From contig JAOAEE010000043.1 in the NCBI GenBank assembly GCA_026416955.1, positions 1 to 45,696 on the forward strand: a stretch of DNA of 45,696 nucleotides, written 5' to 3'. The stretch is from Ignavibacteria bacterium. Lineage in GTDB: Bacteria; Bacteroidota; Ignavibacteria; Kapaibacteriales; UBA2268. Positions 24,698-33,930 of the stretch are shown here, piece by piece. The translations under genes were made by a program, and so were the position numbers. Within the stretch, counting starts at the first letter, position 1. Each line of letters opens with the position of its first letter. Below the pieces are notes generated by a model, which saw only the letters and a program-made list of their open reading frames with translations, searched no databases and had not been told where the DNA came from.

Positions 24698-26950
24698 ATG
24701 AAAAATTTTTTTGCTTGTTTATTATTTTTTTTAACTACTTTTTCTTTTCTTACTGCCCAAACACCCATTGATTTAACTAACTGGACTGTTTATTCTTCTC
24801 AAATGAATGCTATTTCTGTTACTTTGGACAGAGACGGCAATTTGTGGTGTGCTACCAATGGTGGCGTTTATTCCTTTAATCCGCAATCGAGCGAAAACTT
24901 TGTAAGTTTCAACTCGATGAACGGCTTATACTCTATCGATACAAAATTCATAACCTACAACCAAGCAACGAACGAAATCTATGTTGGTACCTACGATGGT
25001 GTCTTAAGTATTTACAACAAAGATAACGAGTGGGAAAATATTTTAGACATCAGAAAATCCAAGTTCACAAGGTTCGAAATCAACCATATTCTTTTCCAAG
25101 ACACAATTGCATATATATGTGGTGGCTTTGGGCTTACTACTTTCGATACTCGTAAGAAAGTATTTTTGAAGACACCATCACGGCTGGGGGCTTTTCCTTC
25201 TGGGACAAGCTGCAAACAATCAATAATCTACAACAATTATCTTTGGGTTGCTACCGAAAGTGGCATTGCCAGAATTAGGCTAAACCAAAAAATCACAAAT
25301 CCAGATAGTTGGGAAAACTTTTCGACTAAGGAACTCTATTTAGACGCAGACATAAACTTTCTTGCTGTCGAAAACGATGTGCTTTATGCTTTTGCCTCGA
25401 CCACAATTTATCGATTTAATGGCAAAACTTTCGATACCTTAGCAACTTTGCCAACTTACGACAAAATTAATTCAGTGCAAGTTTTTGGCGGTAAAATTTA
25501 TTTTTCGACCCCAAATGTTGTTCGAAATTTGAATATGGATTTGATTTACTTCATTGCCGAATCGCCACAAAAAGCAAGTCTCAATGGGTTCTATTTCTTC
25601 GAAAACAATAAAATCTGTGTATTATTGAACAAAAGCGGTCTTGCTTTGAAAAATTTGACAACTGGAAAAATTGACTTCTTCTTGCCCAAATCTCCAATCT
25701 CGAATCAATTTACTTATTTCGATGTTACAAAGTCGGGTGGTTTTTGGTCTGCAACAAATTCCGACCCACGCGGCGAGGGATTAATGTATTTGAAAAACGG
25801 TTCTTGGGTAAATTTCACGACTTTTACGAACTCTTCGATAAAAACAAACAACTTCACAAAAGTAACTTGCGTTGCCGATACAGTTTATGCAAGCACTTGG
25901 GGAAATGGCCTTTATATGATTTATCCCTCGGCAGATACTTTTGTAATTAAGATTTACGATAATACAAATAGCCCATTAACTGGTATCCCCGCAAATCCAA
26001 ATTATGTCGTTGTCGAGCAAACTGCCTACGAGCAACGAAAATCTATTCTTTGGATTGTAAACTATTCCGACGCTAAATCGGGTTATTTGCTTGTTGCAAA
26101 AGATAAAAAAGGACAATTCCACGGTTTCATTTACACACCAGTTCGAAAGTTCCACAACCTTTTGATTGATGAATTTGGAACAAAATGGATTTCCTCTGTC
26201 GATGGAACTGGCTTGTATTATTTCAACGAGCGCGGAACATTAGACGATACCACAGACGATATTTACTCGAACTTGATTTGGAACACAAATCTACCATCGA
26301 ATAAGATAAACACAATGGCTTTCGACTATAACGGCTACATCTGGTGCGGTACCGATAAAGGAATGTTCCTTATTCTTAACCCCGGTGCAGTTTTGAACAA
26401 TTCTATTCCAGTTATTAAAAAATTGAAAATGCTCGAAGATTACCCAATCAATTGCATTCACATCGATGCTCTAAATTATAAATGGATTGCAACAAACAAA
26501 GGTGTTTTTGTTGTTTCTCCCGACGGGAGCGAAATTCTTCTAAATCTGACGAAAGACAATTCCGATTTGCTATCCGACGAAATCCTTCACATTAAATCGA
26601 ACCCAGCAAATGGAAACTTTTACTTTGGCACCTCGAAAGGTCTCGTAGTTGCTACTTCTATGATTGTCCAACCTTTGGATAATTACGATATCTTTGTTTA
26701 TCCCCAACCTTTGCACTTGCCCAAAGACCAGCATCTTCTTATTGATGGTCTTGCTATGGACACCGAAATCAAAATTCTAACCGTAAATGGGGAAATAGTC
26801 CGTACTATTCTCACACAAAGCAAAAAAACCATTTGGGATGGTAAAGATGACAATGGCAATTATGTCGCTACTGGAATATATCTTCTTGTTGCAAAATCGT
26901 TGACAACAAAAGAATCGGCAGTATACAAAATTGCCGTAATCAAAGAATAA
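24698..26950 (+). CDS. Exported beta-propeller protein with T9SS sorting domain (PorZ-like architecture)
   Basis: 750 residues from ATG 24698. The start is chosen because it opens a signal peptide (MKNFFACLLFFLTTFSFLTA, cleavage near AQTP); an upstream in-frame codon lies inside ribH. Repeated two-component-regulator-propeller blades cover the body: SVTLDRDGNLWCATNGGVYS, MAFDYNGYIWCGTDKGMF and LNYKWIATNKGVFVV. The last 80 residues are a sorting/FlgD-Ig-like module (EIKILTVNGEIVRTI, KKTIWDGKDDNGNY, ATGIYLLVA). The combination recalls PorZ, the surface component of the T9SS attachment complex, but general propeller cargo proteins share it, so PorZ is only a suggestion. It lies between ribH and a membrane glycosyltransferase gene whose ATG follows the stop by one base. 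Confidence 0.78.
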   Translation: MKNFFACLLFFLTTFSFLTAQTPIDLTNWTVYSSQMNAISVTLDRDGNLWCATNGGVYSFNPQSSENFVSFNSMNGLYSIDTKFITYNQATNEIYVGTYDGVLSIYNKDNEWENILDIRKSKFTRFEINHILFQDTIAYICGGFGLTTFDTRKKVFLKTPSRLGAFPSGTSCKQSIIYNNYLWVATESGIARIRLNQKITNPDSWENFSTKELYLDADINFLAVENDVLYAFASTTIYRFNGKTFDTLATLPTYDKINSVQVFGGKIYFSTPNVVRNLNMDLIYFIAESPQKASLNGFYFFENNKICVLLNKSGLALKNLTTGKIDFFLPKSPISNQFTYFDVTKSGGFWSATNSDPRGEGLMYLKNGSWVNFTTFTNSSIKTNNFTKVTCVADTVYASTWGNGLYMIYPSADTFVIKIYDNTNSPLTGIPANPNYVVVEQTAYEQRKSILWIVNYSDAKSGYLLVAKDKKGQFHGFIYTPVRKFHNLLIDEFGTKWISSVDGTGLYYFNERGTLDDTTDDIYSNLIWNTNLPSNKINTMAFDYNGYIWCGTDKGMFLILNPGAVLNNSIPVIKKLKMLEDYPINCIHIDALNYKWIATNKGVFVVSPDGSEILLNLTKDNSDLLSDEILHIKSNPANGNFYFGTSKGLVVATSMIVQPLDNYDIFVYPQPLHLPKDQHLLIDGLAMDTEIKILTVNGEIVRTILTQSKKTIWDGKDDNGNYVATGIYLLVAKSLTTKESAVYKIAVIKE

Positions 26951-26951
26951 G

Positions 26952-28496
26952 ATGAAAATAAAGCAATCTATCGTTTTTTTACTTGTAATTGTTTTTATTA
27001 ATCTGTTTGTTTGGTTCAAAACCTTTTCCTTGGATTTTTACAATGATGATTTTCAAATTCTTGGATTTATTCAAGAAAAATTTGCCTCGAACCCATTATC
27101 CGTTTTTACTCAAAAAGATGTGTCGGTTTACTATTACAGACCAATTCCAAATTTTCTGATTACTCTATTGATTGCCACTTTCGATTTCAATCCACTTCCA
27201 TTTCGAATTTTTAATTTTCTGCTTTATGTTCTTTTATTAACTTTTCTTTTCTTGTTTACACAAAAATTATTTAACAGCGAAAAATTGGCTTTTGCCTCAA
27301 CTTTGCTATTCTCGTTGCTACCCTCGCACGATATTTTCCTTACTTGGATTGCTTCGAGTGGGGATTTGCTCGCCACACTTTTTATTTTGCTTGCCTTCTT
27401 CTACTTGTTATTCGGAAATACAAAGTCGTCTCTTTTTCTCTCACTACTTTTTTTTCTGCTTTCAATTCTATCGAAGGAAAGCACAATACTCGCTCCTTTC
27501 TTAGCATTCTTCCTTGCATTAATTGTGAAAGACAGAAGAGAAAGGTTTCTTAGCTTTGCTTTGTTTACCTTTGCAATATTGGTTATTCTATTTGCCTATC
27601 GAAATTATTTCTTGGAAATAGATTTTCTTTCATCCCCGAATGTTGCCAATATTACTCCATTACAAGTTGTAACCAATTTTTTTCTCTATCCATTTGTTCT
27701 ATCAATACCTACTTTTGCATTTAGCAGCGAAAACACCCTTGCTTTTATTTTGAACTTTGTTTTGGTGCTTTCTACCGCTACGCTCGTCTTTGCATATCTT
27801 TTCAAGTTCGAAAAAAGGGAACCCAACAAGATTACTTTCGGTTTGTTGTGGTATTTTTGGTTTGTTTTGCCCGCTCTACCATTATTTATGCGGTGGTACT
27901 CGCTTCTACCTTCGCTTGGAATTTTTTTTGCAACGACCGAATTGGGGCGAAGCGTGAAATGGAAATTCCTTCTCCCACTTGTTATTGCAATTTCGTCAAT
28001 ATTTTTCGTAACAGACTACTACTCCCTTTCTGGTTGGAAAAAATCAAACTCAGTTGCACAAAAGATTTTAGATGCTTCGAACCAAATAAACTCTGGTGGA
28101 AAAAAGAGGATACTCCTTTGGTTCTTTCCACAATACTACAACAACTATCCAATCCTTCGTTCGGGAATACAGCAAGCAATTAATTACAAACGCTCCGAAA
28201 AGTTCGAGGAAGTTCTCTTTCCAGTTTCTGTAATTCTTACTCCAAAGACAAAAATAAAACTCGTTGACCATACTGTTGATACATACAATTTCCAAATAAC
28301 AAAAGGCACATTATTTCTAAATTCAAGACAAGAAAAATTGGAAAAAAGTAAAATTTCCAACGACTATTACGTGCTATGGATAGAAAAACAAAATAACAAC
28401 GAAACATTCAGTATTAAAGTCAATTTTATTCAAAAGAAGCAAGCATACATAAACTATTATTTCGATGGAAAGAATTTTATCCCTTTTGGGGAGTAA
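26952..28496 (+). CDS. Polytopic membrane glycosyltransferase, GT-C fold (GT39/ArnT-like)
   Basis: 514 residues with about 10-11 hydrophobic segments in the first 370 residues and a soluble C-terminal part of about 140 residues. The first periplasmic loop carries the acidic pair expected for GT-C enzymes (LDFYNDDFQILG), followed by YYYRPIPNF. Such proteins transfer sugars from polyprenyl-phosphate donors to lipids or proteins on the outer face of the inner membrane. The donor and acceptor cannot be read from sequence. Translation starts one base after the propeller gene's stop, so coupling is likely. No terminator is evident downstream. Confidence 0.78.
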   Translation: MKIKQSIVFLLVIVFINLFVWFKTFSLDFYNDDFQILGFIQEKFASNPLSVFTQKDVSVYYYRPIPNFLITLLIATFDFNPLPFRIFNFLLYVLLLTFLFLFTQKLFNSEKLAFASTLLFSLLPSHDIFLTWIASSGDLLATLFILLAFFYLLFGNTKSSLFLSLLFFLLSILSKESTILAPFLAFFLALIVKDRRERFLSFALFTFAILVILFAYRNYFLEIDFLSSPNVANITPLQVVTNFFLYPFVLSIPTFAFSSENTLAFILNFVLVLSTATLVFAYLFKFEKREPNKITFGLLWYFWFVLPALPLFMRWYSLLPSLGIFFATTELGRSVKWKFLLPLVIAISSIFFVTDYYSLSGWKKSNSVAQKILDASNQINSGGKKRILLWFFPQYYNNYPILRSGIQQAINYKRSEKFEEVLFPVSVILTPKTKIKLVDHTVDTYNFQITKGTLFLNSRQEKLEKSKISNDYYVLWIEKQNNNETFSIKVNFIQKKQAYINYYFDGKNFIPFGE

Positions 28497-28923
28497 TTTT
28501 ATTGTCTTTACGAAACATAGAATTTTCTTTACTATTCTTAAACTTTTTGAAAAATACAATAACCTATTAAATCTTTATTTTTTAGCACAGTGAATTCAAT
28601 GAATTGATTTTTTCAATACAATTGAAATTTTAAAACAAATTCAATTACTAATAAATCTTATTGATTAAAAGTGGAAAACATTCTAATATATAGAACTACT
28701 TGAAGTAGTATAAACTAATTTAGATTATCAGCCACAACCAACCGCTTTCTTTTCTAAGAATATACAGAAAAACTATTATTAGATAAATAGTAAAACAAAA
28801 AATAAAAAGCTCAAATGCGAAAGTCTTTGTTGTTACCACACGGTTGCAATTTTTATTTTTCTAATTGAATTTTTAATAAGAAATAAACAATTTGTTAGGA
28901 GGAATGGTGAAACTAATAATATT
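28497..28923. other. AT-rich intergenic region, no gene seen
   Basis: About 430 bp of roughly 75% A+T between the glycosyltransferase stop and a decayed lipoprotein gene. A perfect AGGAGG (28897-28902) precedes ATG 28904, but that frame ends after ten codons. I find no hairpin terminator, RNA gene or repeat. Confidence 0.5.
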
Positions 28924-29684
28924 TCACTTTTTTTGAATAAATCCACACGTTTGTGGGTAACGAACTGTTATTTCACTTTCTTTTATTGGATAAAATTTTT
29001 CTTTGGGTAAATTCTCAGTAGAAGACACATAAAAATGGTTGTAATTTATTGAACTTCGGTTGTTCTTTTCAAATGAAACTCTAATTCGAAAAACTATGGG
29101 ATTATTACTTTTGTAAAAATCAACCCTTTTATTTTCCTCTGGATATTTTCTAATAATTTGCTTTCGTAATAATATTGGACAATGAGAAGTTACCGTACAT
29201 TTATCCTTCTTAAAGATTTTGCTGGAATGATTATTTTGTCTGGTTCCCTAAAAATGATTGCCGAAGAAGAATAGACTCCCTTCTCAAATGTTTAATAATA
29301 TGAAAATAATGGAAACAAGGCTTTGGTGGTTCCAAGATACGTATTTTCAAAAGTTTGTAGTTGAACTTTTTGCTGTTCCGCTTTGGTGTTGATAGATTCG
29401 ATTTCCAAAATATAGAATTGAATAATTGTTAATAGTTAGGGAAGTTTCGTCTATGTTTATTTTTATATCCTCGTAAGAAAAATTTTGGAAAGTAAATTAT
29501 GCATTTTTTTCTTAGCCCAAAAATTAAATGATATTTTTCTTACCGAATCTTAGTAAAAGTATTCTTGCTCGCATTGATAAAATGGAAGTTCGAAAGAAAC
29601 GGTGAATACTTGGAAGTAGTTATAATTTGTAGAGCAAGAAAAAACCGCTACTTGTGTAAAAAGCTGAAGAAACTTTTTCTTGTA
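28924..29684 (-). pseudogene. Decayed lipoprotein-like gene (multiple frameshifts and stops)
   Basis: The minus strand reads as one protein broken into at least four frames. The 5' piece (29684-29550) looks like a lipoprotein signal, KKKFLQLFTQVAVFSCSTNY, lacks an ATG and ends at TAA. The next frame (29496-29347) gives NFSYEDIKINIDETSLTINN. A third gives AEQQKVQLQTFENTYLGTTK, an in-frame TAA at 29294-29292, then EKGVYSSSAIIFREPDKIII and a stop at 29192-29190. The last (about 29220-28924) is an uninterrupted run containing CPILLRKQIIRKYPEENK, NPIVFRIRVSFEKNN and a natural-looking terminus CGFIQKK. The intact protein would have been about 250 residues, probably a surface lipoprotein. I recognise no family. 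The decay looks recent enough to leave the message readable. Confidence 0.6.
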
Positions 29685-29744
29685 TTACTTCTATTTTTTC
29701 TGTAATAATTAGTTAAAAAATATTTACAAACAAAGATAACTTAC

Positions 29745-30419
29745 TTAAATCAACATTGATTTTTGGCGTTCGGTAAGGTATCGGTCGTAGTCGCGGAGGA
29801 AGTTTTCGAGACCACGGTCGGTCAATGGGTTTTTCAAGGATTGCATAAGCACATTGTAGGGTATGGTTGCAATATCGGCACCAGCTCGGGCTGCTTCGAT
29901 AATATGCAAAGGATTGCGAATAGATGCTGCAATAATAAGCGAGTCGTAGCCTTGTACATCCCAAATTTCGCAAATATCGTTCAATATGGCAATGCCATCG
30001 TATGCAATGTCGTCCAATCTTCCAAGGAAAATAGATACATACGACGCTCCAGCTTGGTGTGCGGCAATTGCTTGTGTTGCTGAAAACACCAAAGTGACAT
30101 TGGTTGGTATTCCTCGCTTAGATAATTCTTTCACTGCAGCTAATCCTTGGGGAATCATAGGGATTTTAATTGTTGCCTCGGGGAACCACTCAACTATTTC
30201 CTCGGCTTCGCGAACCATTCCTTCTTTGTCGGTGGAAACAACTTCGACCGAAACGTGCCCACCAACCAATCTATGGATTTCCAGAATCCTTTGTTTGAAA
30301 TCGACACTTGGGTCTTCTTTCGCCAAAAGCGTTGGATTAGTTGTAACACCACGAATAATTCCTAATTCGGAAACTTCCTTTATTTCTTGCAAATTTGCTG
30401 TATCCAGATAGAGTTCCAT
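29745..30419 (-). CDS. tal: Transaldolase, TalC/fructose-6-phosphate aldolase-like small type
   Basis: 224 residues from ATG 30419. That start is preferred over GTG 30425 because GAGG lies five bases before it. Single TIM barrel with the Schiff-base lysine K85 in ATIKIPMIPQGL. Other family blocks are MELYLDTANLQEIKE, IRGVTTNPTLLAKE, PTNVTLVFSATQAIAAHQAG, YVSIFLGRLDDI and ATIPYNVLMQSL. It moves a dihydroxyacetone unit between sugar phosphates in the non-oxidative pentose phosphate pathway. Some relatives are fructose-6-phosphate aldolases instead. It is the last gene of the pgi-plsY-tal set, 34 bp after plsY. Confidence 0.94.
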   Translation of the reverse strand: MELYLDTANLQEIKEVSELGIIRGVTTNPTLLAKEDPSVDFKQRILEIHRLVGGHVSVEVVSTDKEGMVREAEEIVEWFPEATIKIPMIPQGLAAVKELSKRGIPTNVTLVFSATQAIAAHQAGASYVSIFLGRLDDIAYDGIAILNDICEIWDVQGYDSLIIAASIRNPLHIIEAARAGADIATIPYNVLMQSLKNPLTDRGLENFLRDYDRYLTERQKSMLI

Positions 30420-30453
30420 ATGCACCTCGTAAAAAATTTCAATTTAAAAAAAA

Positions 30454-31071
30454 TTACTTTTTTAAAATTCTTGGTAAAAATAAAAATAAATACTTCGAAA
30501 CAATAATTATTGCTAAAATCCCAACAATTATAAAGAGCATAATTTTCGAATGAAGGGGAACGAAAGCAGAAAGTTTGGCAAACCATTCTGGTATCAGAAA
30601 GAAGAAGAAAGGGGTAAGAATAGTTGCAAATGGATTTGCATAATCCATATCTTTTCGGATAAAATTGTAAAATAGGAACCAAACAATGGCCCAAAACAAC
30701 AATAATATAGGTTGGATTAAAAAGAGTATTCCCGAAGTCGTAGCAAGACCTTTGCCACCTTTGAACAAGAGGAAAATGCTATAGTTATGTCCAAGAACTG
30801 CACAAGCACTTGCAACAAGAATTGCAAAGTCGTTCTGTGGGAAAAATTTATTTGCAGCAAGAATTGGAACCAAACCTTTTGCAAAGTCGAAAACAAAAAC
30901 AGCCAAACCAATCCACCGATTTCGAGTAACTTCGTATGAATTCATTGCCCCGACATTTCCGCTTCCTTCTTCTATTACGTTTTTCCTTGCAAATATCTTT
31001 ACAAAAATGTAAGCAAACGGGATTGAGCCCAAAACATAAGAAAAAAGAGCAAGCCATAAGAATTGATACAT
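30454..31071 (-). CDS. plsY: Acyl-phosphate:glycerol-3-phosphate acyltransferase PlsY
   Basis: 205 residues with five to seven membrane segments. The three conserved cytoplasmic motifs are recognisable: an N-terminal LGSIPFAYIF with the GSGNVGAMNSYEVTR loop, then HNYSIFLLFKGGKGLATTSG, and a third segment with RKDMDYANPFAT. The usual motif GSGNPGATN is changed to GSGNVGAMN. It acylates glycerol-3-phosphate in the first step of phospholipid synthesis. It starts two bases after the pgi stop, so it is almost certainly co-translated with it. Confidence 0.92.
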   Translation of the reverse strand: MYQFLWLALFSYVLGSIPFAYIFVKIFARKNVIEEGSGNVGAMNSYEVTRNRWIGLAVFVFDFAKGLVPILAANKFFPQNDFAILVASACAVLGHNYSIFLLFKGGKGLATTSGILFLIQPILLLFWAIVWFLFYNFIRKDMDYANPFATILTPFFFFLIPEWFAKLSAFVPLHSKIMLFIIVGILAIIIVSKYLFLFLPRILKK

Positions 31072-31073
31072 TT

Positions 31074-32723
31074 CTACCTTTTGTTTTGTTTCAAAAAGTA
31101 ATTGATTAAAAGCCTTGTCGAAGGATTAGCATTCTCGTCGACTTGTCGGGTTTCGATTTGAGTATGAATTTTCTTTGCAAGTTGCTTGCCAAGCTCCACT
31201 CCCCATTGGTCGAATGAGTTAATATCCCAAAGAATGCCCTCGACAAAGACCCTATGCTCGTAGAAAGCAAGCAATGAACCAAGCGTTTTGGGTGTCAACC
31301 GCCGATAGAATATGGTTGTCGAAGGTCGGTTGCCCGGGAAAATTTTGTGTGGCAAAAGTTCAATTCTATCCAATGGGTCTATATCGCCCTTAGAAAGCTC
31401 TTCTTCGACTTCTTCCTTGCTTTTCCCATTCATTAATGCTTCCGATTGAGCAATTACATTTGAAATCAAAACCTTATGATGGTTCTCGAAAGGATGGAAA
31501 GGCTCCATCGGTGCAAGAAAATCTATTGGGACAACTTCTGTCCCTTGGTGCAATAACTGGAAAAAAGAATGCTGGCAATCGGTGCCTACCTTGCCCCAAA
31601 TAATTGGGCTTGTCGAATATTCAACTACTTCGCCATTCCTTGTAATTCTTTTCCCATTACTTTCCATAATTAGTTGCTGAAGGTAATCGGGGAATAGTCG
31701 TAGTTGCATATCGTAAGGGACAATTGCTTGGGAGTGATAATTCCAAAAATTGTTGTACCAAACAGAAAGCAAACCCATAATAATCGGAATATTTCTATGA
31801 AAAGGTTCGCTCGAAAAATGCTTATCGACAAGGTAAGCACCTTCGAGTAGGCTTTGAAAATTGTCGAACCCCAAGTAAAGAGCAATTACAAGACCTATAG
31901 CACTCCACAAGGAAAAACGGCCTCCCACCCAATTCCAGAAATGGAACATATTTTCTGGCGGAATACCAAATTTCTGGCAAGCCTCCTCGTTTGTCGAAAT
32001 TGCAACAAAATGCTTTGCGATATCTTTATCGGTTGCATTTGTGTTCCGAAGAAACCATTCTTTTGCAGTACTTGCATTGATAAGTGTCTCTTGGGTAGTA
32101 AAACTTTTCGAAGCAATTATGAACAATGTTCTATATGGATTTAACACATTCAAAGTCTTTTGTATGTCGCGTCCGTCGACGTTCGAAACAAAATGCACAT
32201 TGATATTTGGTTTTCGATAAGGTTCTAATGCATCGCAAACCAGACGTGGACCAAGGTCGGAACCACCAATACCAATATGGACAATATCGGTGATACGCTC
32301 CCCGCGAAAACCTCGCCAAAAGCCATTGTGTATCATTTCAGTAAAATTGCGAACTTTAAGTAGGACAGAGTTGACTTTCGGCATTACATCCCAACCATCG
32401 ACCTTTATTGGTTTGTTCTCGAAGTTCCGCAATGCAATGTGCAAAGCTGCTCTTTTTTCCGTGAAATTAATTTTTTCCCCACTAAACATTTGCTCTATTC
32501 TTTCTTGCAATCGTTGCTCGTTAGCAAGCTCGAGCAACAAATTCAATGTTTGCTTTGAAATTAAATTCTTTGAAAAATCAAACAAAATATCGTTGAACTC
32601 GAAGGAAAGATTGTTTATTCTTTCTGGGTCAATGTCGAAAAGATTGGCAATTCGAACATTTTCCAAACTTTTCTTGTGGTCCACCAGCTTTTCATATACA
32701 GTAGTCTCTGTTAATTTTGCCAT
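31074..32723 (-). CDS. pgi: Glucose-6-phosphate isomerase
   Basis: 549 residues, the long PGI form. Family signatures: VHIGIGGSDLGPRLVCDALE, FVSNVDGRDIQKTL, SKSFTTQETLINA, WVGGRFSLWSAIGL, LIMESNGKRITRNG with the catalytic glutamate region, IIWGKVGTDCQHSFFQLLHQ, and the C-terminal FDQWGVELGKQLAKKI with the active-site lysine. It interconverts glucose-6-phosphate and fructose-6-phosphate. It is first in the set pgi-plsY-tal and is transcribed divergently from the dihydrouridine synthase gene. Confidence 0.97.
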   Translation of the reverse strand: MAKLTETTVYEKLVDHKKSLENVRIANLFDIDPERINNLSFEFNDILFDFSKNLISKQTLNLLLELANEQRLQERIEQMFSGEKINFTEKRAALHIALRNFENKPIKVDGWDVMPKVNSVLLKVRNFTEMIHNGFWRGFRGERITDIVHIGIGGSDLGPRLVCDALEPYRKPNINVHFVSNVDGRDIQKTLNVLNPYRTLFIIASKSFTTQETLINASTAKEWFLRNTNATDKDIAKHFVAISTNEEACQKFGIPPENMFHFWNWVGGRFSLWSAIGLVIALYLGFDNFQSLLEGAYLVDKHFSSEPFHRNIPIIMGLLSVWYNNFWNYHSQAIVPYDMQLRLFPDYLQQLIMESNGKRITRNGEVVEYSTSPIIWGKVGTDCQHSFFQLLHQGTEVVPIDFLAPMEPFHPFENHHKVLISNVIAQSEALMNGKSKEEVEEELSKGDIDPLDRIELLPHKIFPGNRPSTTIFYRRLTPKTLGSLLAFYEHRVFVEGILWDINSFDQWGVELGKQLAKKIHTQIETRQVDENANPSTRLLINYFLKQNKR

Positions 32724-32791
32724 AAACTATAAAACAATAATTCACAAAAATTTGTGTTTCTAAACTATGAAAAAATAACGAAATTGAAAAG

Positions 32792-33847
32792 ATGGCAATA
32801 TTAAAAATTGGGGAAAAAATAGAAATAGAAAACGCAGTTGTTTTGGCACCAATGGAAGATGTGACCGAATTGCCATTTCGATTGATATGCAAGCAATACG
32901 GTGCCGATGTCCTTTATTCCGAATTTATTTCCAGCGAAGCCTTGTTCCGAAGGGTCGAAAAGTCGATAAAAAAAATTTATTTCGACGAACAAGAACGGCC
33001 TATTGGAATTCAGATATTTGGGGCAAACGATGAGCCAATGATAGAAAGTGCTCGCCTTGTCGAACAATTCAACCCCGATTTTATAGATATCAATTACGGA
33101 TGTTGGGTAAAGAATGTAGTAAGAAACAACGCTGGGGCAGCTATGCTGAAACAACCCGAGCGTATGGAAGAACTCACTCGTAATGTCGTAAAAAGTGTTA
33201 ATCTACCCGTAACAGTAAAGACGCGACTTGGCTGGGACAAAAAAAGCATAGTCATTTGCGATGTAGCAAAGCGATTGGAAGATGCCGGAATTTCTGCCTT
33301 AGCAATTCATTGCCGAACGCGTGAAGATGCACACAAAGGAGAAGCCGATTGGTCGTGGATTTCAAAGGTAAAGCAAGTGGTTTCGATACCAGTCATTTTA
33401 AATGGTGATGTAAAAAGTGCACTTGATGTAAAAAGAGCCTTCGACGAAACTGGTTGCGATGCAGTTATGATAGGTCGAGCAGCAATTGGAAATCCTTTTA
33501 TTTTTCGCCAAGCAAAAGAATACTTAAAAACTGGAAACTTAATTCCACCACCAACTTTCTATGAACGAGTGAAAGTTTGCTTGCAACATTTAAAGTTAAA
33601 TATTCAATACAAAGGTGAGCGACTTGGAATAATTGAATTTCGTAAATTCTACAGTGGCTACTTAAAAAATTTACCCAATGCGAGCAAAGTTCGTTCCCAA
33701 CTTGTGGTTTCCGACTCCTACCAGCAAATAGAAGAAATTCTAAACAATTACATTGCTTATATGGAAGACCTTATGGACAAACGAAAATTTATTCTGCATT
33801 CCCAAGCCGAGGAAATAGAGGATTTCGAAAAATTTAATTCTTGTTAA
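32792..33847 (+). CDS. dusB: tRNA-dihydrouridine synthase (Dus family, DusB-like)
   Basis: 351 residues. FMN-binding TIM barrel with VVLAPMEDVTELPFRLICKQ, IQIFGAND, DFIDINYGCWVKNVVRN containing the catalytic cysteine C104, VKTRLGWDKKS, AIHCRTREDAHKGEADW and GCDAVMIGRAAIGNPFIFRQ. The usual NxGCP-x-x-K is NYGCWVK here: the proline after the catalytic Cys is replaced by Trp. It reduces uridine in tRNA D-loops; DusB is the closest type but exact position specificity is inferred. It is divergent from pgi with a 68-bp gap. Confidence 0.93.
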   Translation: MAILKIGEKIEIENAVVLAPMEDVTELPFRLICKQYGADVLYSEFISSEALFRRVEKSIKKIYFDEQERPIGIQIFGANDEPMIESARLVEQFNPDFIDINYGCWVKNVVRNNAGAAMLKQPERMEELTRNVVKSVNLPVTVKTRLGWDKKSIVICDVAKRLEDAGISALAIHCRTREDAHKGEADWSWISKVKQVVSIPVILNGDVKSALDVKRAFDETGCDAVMIGRAAIGNPFIFRQAKEYLKTGNLIPPPTFYERVKVCLQHLKLNIQYKGERLGIIEFRKFYSGYLKNLPNASKVRSQLVVSDSYQQIEEILNNYIAYMEDLMDKRKFILHSQAEEIEDFEKFNSC

Positions 33848-33850
33848 TTT

Positions 33851-33881
33851 TTTGTTTTTTTGTAGAAAATTCTTAATTTTG
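33851..33881 (+). promoter_or_regulatory. Bacteroidota-type promoter for rpsF
   Basis: TTTG (33851-33854) and TAATTTTG (33874-33881) are separated by 19 bp, exactly matching the known Bacteroidota sigma-A pattern TTTG-N19..21-TAnnTTTG. The -7 box is 49 bp before the rpsF ATG. This is the clearest promoter in the window. Confidence 0.7.
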
Positions 33882-33930
33882 AAACTCTTTTTTAAGCAAA
33901 AGGTTAGAAAATTATTGTTTTGGTGTTGAT

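Noticed and set aside
28897-28936. Perfect AGGAGG followed by an ATG
   Set aside because: The frame ends after ten codons; no peptide leader function or downstream gene in that direction is apparent.
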